In this document: one piece after another, positions 7,340-12,501 of the stretch | Numbering within the stretch: the first letter of the stretch is position 1 | Layout of the letters: the number at the start of each line of letters is the position of its first letter | DNA from: UBA4744 sp035282865 | GTDB lineage: Bacteria > Actinomycetota > Acidimicrobiia > Spongiisociales > UBA4744 | Assembly: GCA_035282865.1 (NCBI GenBank) | Contig: DATEVB010000003.1 | Span: forward strand, 1 to 13,917 | DNA length: 13,917 bases | Direction: 5' to 3' | Notes under the pieces: generated by a model | The model's database searches: none | Told to the model about the DNA's origin: nothing | Seen by the model: only the letters and a program-made list of their open reading frames with translations | Program-made: the position numbers and the translations under genes

Positions 7340-8796
7340 ACGATCCTCAACGCACCGACGACGGTTATCCGCCGCTCACGTGAAAAGCTGCGCGGTCTCG
7401 TCAAGCCGTGACCGGTTGGACTGGCGATGGAGAAGGACGAGAACCCCTCTCCTCCCTCGCCCAAGCCCGCGTAATTGGGACCATTGGCGACGAAGACGCT
7501 GCAGTTCATGGCGAGTGCCATGTTGGTGATGGTCTGCACATTGGTCGAGTGGATCGAAGCGGTGTGACGGAATCTGTGCTCGGACTTGAGCGCCAGCTCG
7601 ATCCCCCGGTCGACGTCTGGTACCCGCACGACCGGCATGACCGGCATCATCTGTTCGGTCCACACCAGGTTGTGCTCTGCCGATACCTCCGCCACAACCA
7701 AACGGACGTCATCACCAACCTGGACACCGATCTCGCCGAGGATCACTCCGGCGTTCTTGCCGATGAAGGCCGGGTTGATGACGCCCGGTTTCCGAGGCGG
7801 GCCCGGCTCTTTGAAAATGACCCGCTCGAGCCTCTTCAACTCATGTTCCTTGAGCACGTATGCGCCGTTTTGGCTCATCGACCGAACAAGCCGGTCGGCG
7901 ATGGTGTCGACGGCAATGGTGGTCTTCTCGTCGATGCAGACGATGTTGTTGTCCAGCGATGCGCCGGCCACGATGTCGCGCCCGGCCTTGTCTACGTCGG
8001 CGGTTTGGTCGACGACGGCGGGAGGATTACCCGGTCCGGCGGCGATCACCACTTTGTCCGTCCTCATGGCTTCCCGAACCACCCCCGGGCCGCCGGTCAC
8101 CAGAAGAAGTGCGACATCTGGATGGTTCATGACCGCTTTGGCGCTCTCGATGGTCGGAGCCGGAACCGCCGTCACCAGGTCGGCCGGGCCGCCCCCCGCC
8201 TGAATCGCCCGGTTCAGCAACCGAATGTTCTCGGCGGACACCCGTTTGGCATTGGGATGCACGTTGAAGACGACTGCGTTACCTGCGGAAACGATCGAGA
8301 TGGTGTTATTGATTATGGTCGAAGTCGGGTTGGTGGTCGGAGTAATAGCGCCGACAACACCGAAGGGAGCGAACTCGGTCACCATCATCCCCTGATCGCC
8401 GGTGACCGCCTCCAGTTCGAGGTCTTCGGGGCCGGGGGTCCGGGTGGCGACGAGACGATTCTTCGTGATCTTGTCGGATACGCGACCCAATCCCGTCTCG
8501 GCATGGGCCATCTCTGCCAGTCGCTCGGCGTTCTCCAACATGGAAGATCTCACCGATGCGATAAGGGCTTTGCGACCCGCCAGCCCCAGTCGCTGGTAGT
8601 GGAGAAAAGCCCGCCGGGCCGCGGCCACTGCTTCGTCGATAGTGCCGTATATCCCGTCGCCCAGCTCAGCCTGCTCGGCAGCTCGCAGCTCACCCTCGGC
8701 CCTCAGCATGGCTCCCTGACCGTCGGCAACAGTGCCAATCCGCCGATTGACGCGTTCGATTATGTCCTGAATCTGCTGTTCGCTCAGTGTCGCCAT
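7336..8796 (-). CDS. CoA-acylating aldehyde dehydrogenase, EutE/PduP-type microcompartment cargo
   Basis: The 486-residue enzyme should oxidise an aldehyde, most likely the acetaldehyde made by DeoC, to acyl-CoA with NAD+ and CoA inside the shell. The catalytic Cys is C287 in ASLDNNIVCIDEK. The GPGNPPAVVD segment (254-263) takes the place of the catalytic-Glu motif of ordinary aldehyde dehydrogenases, as in EutE/PduP, and the C-terminal GEGGEGFSSFSIASPTGHG (446-464) is the family signature. PTTNPTSTIINN (153-164) is the dinucleotide-binding region. Residues 4-20 (LSEQQIQDIIERVNRRI) form an amphipathic helix, then a Gly/Ala-rich linker: an encapsulation-peptide layout. ATG 8796 has a strong GAGGAGG site. 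Length is normal for the family. Confidence 0.93.
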   Translation of the reverse strand: MATLSEQQIQDIIERVNRRIGTVADGQGAMLRAEGELRAAEQAELGDGIYGTIDEAVAAARRAFLHYQRLGLAGRKALIASVRSSMLENAERLAEMAHAETGLGRVSDKITKNRLVATRTPGPEDLELEAVTGDQGMMVTEFAPFGVVGAITPTTNPTSTIINNTISIVSAGNAVVFNVHPNAKRVSAENIRLLNRAIQAGGGPADLVTAVPAPTIESAKAVMNHPDVALLLVTGGPGVVREAMRTDKVVIAAGPGNPPAVVDQTADVDKAGRDIVAGASLDNNIVCIDEKTTIAVDTIADRLVRSMSQNGAYVLKEHELKRLERVIFKEPGPPRKPGVINPAFIGKNAGVILGEIGVQVGDDVRLVVAEVSAEHNLVWTEQMMPVMPVVRVPDVDRGIELALKSEHRFRHTASIHSTNVQTITNMALAMNCSVFVANGPNYAGLGEGGEGFSSFSIASPTGHGLTRPRSFSRERRITVVGALRIV

Positions 8797-8812
8797 GAGC
8801 CTCCTCGGCGGT

Positions 8813-9100
8813 CTACTTGCGCCACACCTCGGTGCCGCCGACCTCCCAGGTGTCGACGATCGCCATGATCACCGCATCACAGGGGCGGTTGTTGGTCATC
8901 ACCGTCTGCCGGGCGGAACTGCCGGTGGCGTAGAGCACCACTTCCCCGACCCCGGCCCCGACCGCATCAGCGGCGACCACATACCCCCCGGTTTCTACGT
9001 TGTCGACGTCGAGCTGACGCACCATCAGGAACTTGAGTCCTTCGAGGGTCTCCTCCTTCTGGCTGGCGACCAGCGTTCCCGCTACGCGTCCAAGCAGCAT
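8813..9100 (-). CDS. BMC-P pentameric shell vertex protein (EutN/CcmL family), copy 3
   Basis: A 95-residue protein and the copy closest to canonical EutN: MLLGRVAGTLVASQKEETLEGLKFLMVRQLD, then YVVAADAVGAGVGEVVLYATGSSARQT and VIMAIVDTWEV. The GAGxGExVLxxxGSSAR stretch is the family signature. It has its own GGAGG site 7 bases before ATG 9100 and stands 41 bases after the BMC-H stop, the largest gap inside the operon; a hairpin lies in that gap. The aldehyde dehydrogenase ATG follows 16 bases after its stop. Confidence 0.94.
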   Translation of the reverse strand: MLLGRVAGTLVASQKEETLEGLKFLMVRQLDVDNVETGGYVVAADAVGAGVGEVVLYATGSSARQTVMTNNRPCDAVIMAIVDTWEVGGTEVWRK

Positions 9101-9112
9101 TGCATCCTCCGT

Positions 9113-9137
9113 CCGAAGTTGGTAGGCGAGTCTTCGG
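9113..9137 (-). other. Hairpin just after the BMC-H stop codon
   Basis: CCGAAG (9113-9118) and CTTCGG (9132-9137) form a 6-bp stem with a 13-base loop in the operon mRNA, starting 4 bases after the BMC-H stop and ending 2 bases before the ribosome-site region of the next BMC-P gene. It could protect the 3' end of a processed BMC-H message or lower BMC-P expression. Short stems occur by chance in GC-rich DNA, so this is tentative. Confidence 0.3.
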
Positions 9138-9141
9138 CTGC

Positions 9142-9444
9142 CTAGCCCATCTCTGCTTCGGCTTCTTCGGCGCGTCCCAGCGGCAGCACCATATCGATGT
9201 TGACGTGCGGCCGGGCGATCACATGGGTGGAGATCACCTCGCCGACCTTTTCGGCGTTGCGTACGCCGGCATCGACGGCCGCCTTTACTGCCGCTACGTC
9301 GCCACGCACGATGGCAGTCACATAACCGCCACCTGTCTTCTCGTAGCTGACGAGCTCGACCTTGGCAGCTTTGACCATGGCGTCGGCCGCCTCGACCATC
9401 GCCGCAAAGCCTCTCGCTTCGATCATTCCCAGGGCTTCAGCCAT
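9142..9444 (-). CDS. BMC-H hexameric shell protein
   Basis: A 100-residue single BMC-domain protein, the main facet tile. It begins ALGMIEARGFAAMVEAADAMVKAAKVEL, the canonical first strand and helix, followed by YEKTGGGYVTAIVRGDVAAVKAAVDAG. The pore loop is TGGG (37-40), which replaces the KIGSG of PduA-type shells and gives a small, uncharged central pore rim. THVIARPH (73-80) is the usual penultimate motif. A strong AAGGAGAGG site precedes ATG 9444, as expected for the most abundant shell component. It is the only BMC-H gene in the operon, so the facets would be built from one hexamer plus two BMC-T types. Confidence 0.95.
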   Translation of the reverse strand: MAEALGMIEARGFAAMVEAADAMVKAAKVELVSYEKTGGGYVTAIVRGDVAAVKAAVDAGVRNAEKVGEVISTHVIARPHVNIDMVLPLGRAEEAEAEMG

Positions 9445-9468
9445 ACATCCCTCTCCTTCTCTGTGGAC

Positions 9469-10098
9469 CTACTTGGAGACCTCTTTGCCTTCGATCCCTT
9501 CGATAGCGGCGACCGCCGCCTGCCAACCGACGTCGATGTCCCGCTCCTCGCCACCGAGATACACCCGACCCATCGAACCGAAGGCTCTCACTTCGAGAAC
9601 GTTTATTTCGGCCGCTTTCTCGGCCTCGTTGGCGGCCAGGGGCGCATAGGCGGCGGGTTCGAGTTCGAGCACGTAAAGCGTCTGGCCGGGGATGATCATC
9701 TGACCGTGGCGCATCCGGTTGATCAACTGTGCCTGATGGTCATCGATACGGCGGATGATCTGGCTGGAAAGAATCCTGGGCTTCGTGCGATCGGTTTCCT
9801 CGTGCTCAATGGCCTCAAGGATGGCCCGGCCCGCGGCGCGAGTCTCCGCTTGATCCGCCGAGTGGATCTCGAGCATCCCGTAGTACCGCTCGACGATCTG
9901 CATGCCGGGGCGGACTCTGGTCGACTTGAGGGCGATGTCGGTGAGTCGGTTGATTTCGATGCCCGGAGCGATCTCGACGTACAGCGAGGCGTCCCCGGCC
10001 AGCGGAAGGAACCCCTGAGCGACAGTCCCGAGGAAGGCCGCGTACTGAGGTTGGAGGCTGTCCAGAAAGGCGTACGCCCGCAGCTCAATATTGCTCAC
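9469..10098 (-). CDS. BMC-T tandem shell protein, circularly permuted (double-stacking type)
   Basis: The 209-residue protein holds two permuted BMC domains. The first (about 5-97) reads IELRAYAFLDSLQPQYAAFLG...VEIAPGIEINRLTDIALKSTRVRPGMQIVERYYGMLEIHSADQAE; the order resembles EutS/PduU, with an added N-terminal strand before the IAPGxxINxxTDIALK helix. The second (about 107-203) repeats it: ILSSQIIRRIDDHQAQLINR...LEPAAYAPLAANEAEKAAEINVLEVRAFGSMGRVYLGG. This is the pattern of Haliangium BMC-T2/T3 and, more distantly, CsoS1D, whose trimers can stack face to face and have a gated central pore. It is therefore a candidate entry port for sugar phosphates. The GTG start has a GGAGGGG site and overlaps the deoC end by 14 bases. 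Confidence 0.85.
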   Translation of the reverse strand: MSNIELRAYAFLDSLQPQYAAFLGTVAQGFLPLAGDASLYVEIAPGIEINRLTDIALKSTRVRPGMQIVERYYGMLEIHSADQAETRAAGRAILEAIEHEETDRTKPRILSSQIIRRIDDHQAQLINRMRHGQMIIPGQTLYVLELEPAAYAPLAANEAEKAAEINVLEVRAFGSMGRVYLGGEERDIDVGWQAAVAAIEGIEGKEVSK

Positions 10099-10936
10099 TC
10101 GAATCCCCTCCGGTCACGATGGCCACCCCGGCCGACGCTCCGATTCGGGTGGCGCCGGCGGCGATCATATCTTTCACGTCCTCAGCGCTGCGGATGCCTC
10201 CCGCAGCCTTGATCCCCATGGCGGGGCCGACGGTCTCGCGCATCAGCAACACGTCGTGAACCGTTGCTCCGCCCGGGCCGAACCCCGTTGATGTTTTCAC
10301 GAAATCGGCCTTAGCTTCCTTGGCGAGGTACGAAGCGATCACTTTCTCTTCGTCGGTGAGCAGCGCCGCTTCGATGATGACCTTGTTCTTGGCGCCTGCC
10401 TCACGACAGGCGTCGGAAACCTTCTCGATGTCTTTGCGCACCGCATCGTGATCGCCGGACTTCAGCGCACCAATGTTGATGACCATGTCGATCTCGCGAG
10501 CCCCGTCGCGGATCGCCCGCCGGGCTTCCATCGCTTTGATCTCAGAAGGAGTCGCACCAAGGGGAAACCCCACCACAGACGCAACCTTCACGCTCGAGCC
10601 CCGGACGTTCTCGGCGGCCCGCTTCACCCAGGAAGGGTTCACGCATACAGCCGCAAAGCCGTGCTCGACCGCCTCGGCACATAGCTTGTCGATGTCGGAG
10701 GCGGAAGCTTCCGGTTTGAGCAGCGTGTGATCGAGGTATCGGGCGAGGTCGCGAGGCACCTCGGCGGCTGCTCCGGAGAAACTGATGCGTCGGGCGCCGT
10801 TGGCCACTATCTGGCGTACTTTGTCGGGGCTGTGCACCGCACACGAACCGTCGACACAGACCTCGTCGACTTCTTCACCAAGGGCGGAGAGTACCTCCCG
10901 CGTGACTGCCTCGATGAGTTCTTCCCTGCTCGTCAT
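10085..10936 (-). CDS. deoC: Deoxyribose-phosphate aldolase with N-terminal targeting extension
   Basis: The 283-residue class I aldolase should split 2-deoxy-D-ribose-5-phosphate into glyceraldehyde-3-phosphate and acetaldehyde. The catalytic core starts near residue 63 (ARYLDHTLLKP). The Schiff-base Lys is K214 in DFVKTSTGFGPGGAT, the proton-relay Lys is K243 in GIKAAGGIRSAEDV, and the Asp is D150 in REIDMVINIGALKSG. Plain DeoC enzymes are about 210-260 residues; the extra roughly 60 here comprise an amphipathic helix (SREELIEAVTREVLSAL, 3-19) and a segment with C27-x4-C32 then VRQIVANGARRISFSGAA. The helix fits an encapsulation peptide, marking it as cargo. ATG 10936 overlaps the rpiB stop as ATGA; the open frame upstream to 11029 lies inside rpiB and is not used. 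Confidence 0.93.
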   Translation of the reverse strand: MTSREELIEAVTREVLSALGEEVDEVCVDGSCAVHSPDKVRQIVANGARRISFSGAAAEVPRDLARYLDHTLLKPEASASDIDKLCAEAVEHGFAAVCVNPSWVKRAAENVRGSSVKVASVVGFPLGATPSEIKAMEARRAIRDGAREIDMVINIGALKSGDHDAVRKDIEKVSDACREAGAKNKVIIEAALLTDEEKVIASYLAKEAKADFVKTSTGFGPGGATVHDVLLMRETVGPAMGIKAAGGIRSAEDVKDMIAAGATRIGASAGVAIVTGGDSSEQY

Positions 10937-11520
10937 GTTCGGTCGCCTCTGAGGTACTGCTGCTCGATGTCCGTGATCATGTCCACCCGTCGTGCGTGCC
11001 GCCCCGGACCCCACTCGGTGGCCAGCCACGCCTCGACGATCTGGAGGGCAAGCGCATTGCCGATCAATCCCGCCCCCAGAGTCAGGACATTAGCGTGATT
11101 GTGCTCCCGGCTGTTCCTGGCCGAGGAGACGTCGTAACAGAGCGCAGCCCGTACCCCGGGCACCTTGTTGGCGACCATGGCCGACCCGATACCCGCACCG
11201 TCGACGATGATCCCCTCCGAGCAGGTCCCGTCGGCGACGAGACGGGCAACGGCGTGAGCAAAATCGGGATAGTCGACGGATTCAGGGCTGCTCGTCCCGC
11301 AATCGTTCACCTGGTAACCCTGTTCGCGCAGATAGAAACCAACTCGTTCCTTGAGGGGATAGCCGCCATGGTCGGCTCCGATAGCGACACATCGTCGCCG
11401 GTTACCGGGCTCCTGCCCGGCCGCCGGCTCTTCGTCGGGCCGGGGTGAGGCGCCCGTGCGGGCTAGCACCCCATCCACCACACGCGCCACAACGGTCCGG
11501 ATGTCTTCCTCGGACGACAT
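10933..11520 (-). CDS. rpiB: RpiB/LacAB-family sugar-phosphate isomerase with N-terminal targeting helix and atypical active site
   Basis: This first gene of the BMC operon encodes 195 residues. The isomerase core runs from about 43: GADHGGYPLKE (48-58, D50/H51), DYPDFAHAVARLV (83-95), GIIVDGAGIGSAMVANKVPG (103-122), SREHNHANVL (137-146, His140) and GPGRHARRVDMI (171-182). Known family: aldose-ketose isomerisation of ribose-5-phosphate or similar sugars. The catalytic Cys of E. coli RpiB (LICGTG) is Asp107 here (IVDGAG), so mechanism or substrate may differ. Residues 2-21 form an amphipathic helix, followed by a Pro/Glu/Ala-rich linker, an encapsulation-peptide layout absent from housekeeping RpiB (about 150 residues). 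ATG 11520 is preceded by GGAGGAGG about 12 bases away. The frame is open further upstream but without family resemblance. Confidence 0.88.
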   Translation of the reverse strand: MSSEEDIRTVVARVVDGVLARTGASPRPDEEPAAGQEPGNRRRCVAIGADHGGYPLKERVGFYLREQGYQVNDCGTSSPESVDYPDFAHAVARLVADGTCSEGIIVDGAGIGSAMVANKVPGVRAALCYDVSSARNSREHNHANVLTLGAGLIGNALALQIVEAWLATEWGPGRHARRVDMITDIEQQYLRGDRT

Positions 11521-11732
11521 TTCGGTTTTCGTCCTCCTCCCCGACGGTCTGCCACGCATCCTAGGAGTCTGCCTGGTGGTTCCGTTGCCCACATCGACGG
11601 CACTCACACCACCCGCCCACCGAGGGAAGGAGCCGCGAGTGGTTGCGCCGCCGTCGGGATGCGGAACCTGCACTGCTCGGCGGTTCCCCTAGGCACAGGC
11701 AACGACGGTTGGCCAGGACCTATCCTGTGCTC
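11521..11732. promoter_or_regulatory. Divergent promoter region between the BMC operon and its neighbouring HTH gene
   Basis: This 212-base gap must hold the BMC operon promoter. On the minus strand TAGGAT (11563-11558) fits a -10 hexamer 37 bases before the rpiB ATG; the matching -35 is poor, which would suit an activator. It lies inside the palindrome TCCTAGGA (11559-11566). A second CCTAGG occurs at 11688-11693, 39 bases before the HTH gene start. CGTTGCC (11583-11589) and its inverse GGCAACG (11698-11704) also recur near the two sites. On the plus strand TATCCT (11721-11726) ends 6 bases before ATG 11733, suggesting a leaderless message for the HTH gene. These are candidate operators only. 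Confidence 0.4.
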
Positions 11733-12404
11733 ATGGAAGACCCTGCCTTTGTCTGGCAGCAACCCGGCCGGACGGCTCACCCGACGCAGCCGCCTTCCGA
11801 CGAAGGCTCCGGCCGGTCGGGGAACCGTGCGTCCTCCACCCGGTGGGTCACGTTGCACGAAGCCGAAGAAATCACCGGGGTGCCGGCCTCCACCGTGCGC
11901 AACTGGGCCCGCAAGGAACGGATCCCGACTCGGTTCGACCTCACCCCCGAGGGTCACGTGCGTGTGGTTGGCATCGACGAGGTGGTGGCGCGAGCCCGGC
12001 ATCTGGGGCGCCTTCCCACCAAACCGGCCACCGGAACCGGCCCGGCCCCGCCCCAACCACCTCCGCCGTCGAGCGGACCGCCTCGGGAAGCGCCCGAGGG
12101 CTCAGTGCTCGTCCCCGTCGATGCCTGGAACCGGATGATCAACCAGCTCGGCAATCTCCACGAGGCCGGCCAGCAACTGGCCGAAGCCCGCGAGCGGGCG
12201 GCCCGGGCCGAGACCGAGACATCGTTCCTGCGAGAGCGGCTGGCCGAGTTGCGCCGCCAGGTGGAACAAGAACCGCAACCGCAGCCGTCCGCTCCTGAAC
12301 CACAGCCCCAACCGGCCCCGATGCCCGCCACTCCAGAAGAGGTCGAACCAGCCTGGTTGTACCTTTTCCGTCGTTGGGAGAACCGGAGTCGACGGCGCCG
12401 CTAA
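11733..12404 (+). CDS. MerR/excisionase-type helix-turn-helix protein with coiled coil, probable regulator of the BMC operon
   Basis: The 223-residue protein has a winged HTH of the MerR/HTH_17 kind at about 38-86: WVTLHEAEEITGVPASTVRNWARKERIP, then a wing and HVRVVGIDEVVARA. A Pro-rich linker (95-122) leads to VLVPVDAWNRMINQLGNLHEAGQQLAEA..., a heptad-like coiled coil (about 126-180) for dimerisation. A second Pro/Gln-rich linker (181-205) ends in PAWLYLFRRWENRSRRRR, an aromatic then basic tail. No effector domain of classical MerR proteins is visible. It is divergent from the BMC operon and is the only regulator-like gene in the window, so control of that operon and of itself is likely but inferred. 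ATG 11733 lacks a Shine-Dalgarno and is placed by the upstream TATCCT; the frame is open to 11643. Confidence 0.75.
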   Translation: MEDPAFVWQQPGRTAHPTQPPSDEGSGRSGNRASSTRWVTLHEAEEITGVPASTVRNWARKERIPTRFDLTPEGHVRVVGIDEVVARARHLGRLPTKPATGTGPAPPQPPPPSSGPPREAPEGSVLVPVDAWNRMINQLGNLHEAGQQLAEARERAARAETETSFLRERLAELRRQVEQEPQPQPSAPEPQPQPAPMPATPEEVEPAWLYLFRRWENRSRRRR

Positions 12405-12459
12405 CCACCTTTTCCTTGCGTCGCCATGAATACCCAGTCACGGGACGGGCGAAACCGGC

Positions 12460-12501
12460 GATAATGGGCAGACACACGATTTGAATCGAACGGAGGATGA
12501 C
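12460..12501 (+). promoter_or_regulatory. Promoter -10 and ribosome-binding site of the fructose-bisphosphate aldolase gene
   Basis: GATAAT (12460-12465) matches the -10 consensus at five of six positions; no good -35 is seen at 17-18 bases upstream. GGAGG (12492-12496) sits 5 bases before ATG 12502. The aldolase thus probably has its own promoter and a leader of about 30 bases, separate from the HTH gene that ends 97 bases earlier. Confidence 0.45.

Noticed and set aside
7408..8868. Open frame of 486 codons on the plus strand opposite the aldehyde dehydrogenase
   Set aside because: The minus-strand frame has full catalytic motifs and a strong ribosome site; the plus frame is low-complexity His/Asp/Gly-rich with no family pattern.
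9100..10212. Open frame of 370 codons on the plus strand across BMC-H and the permuted BMC-T
   Set aside because: It spans two genuine shell genes and their intergenic gap in antisense, without motifs.
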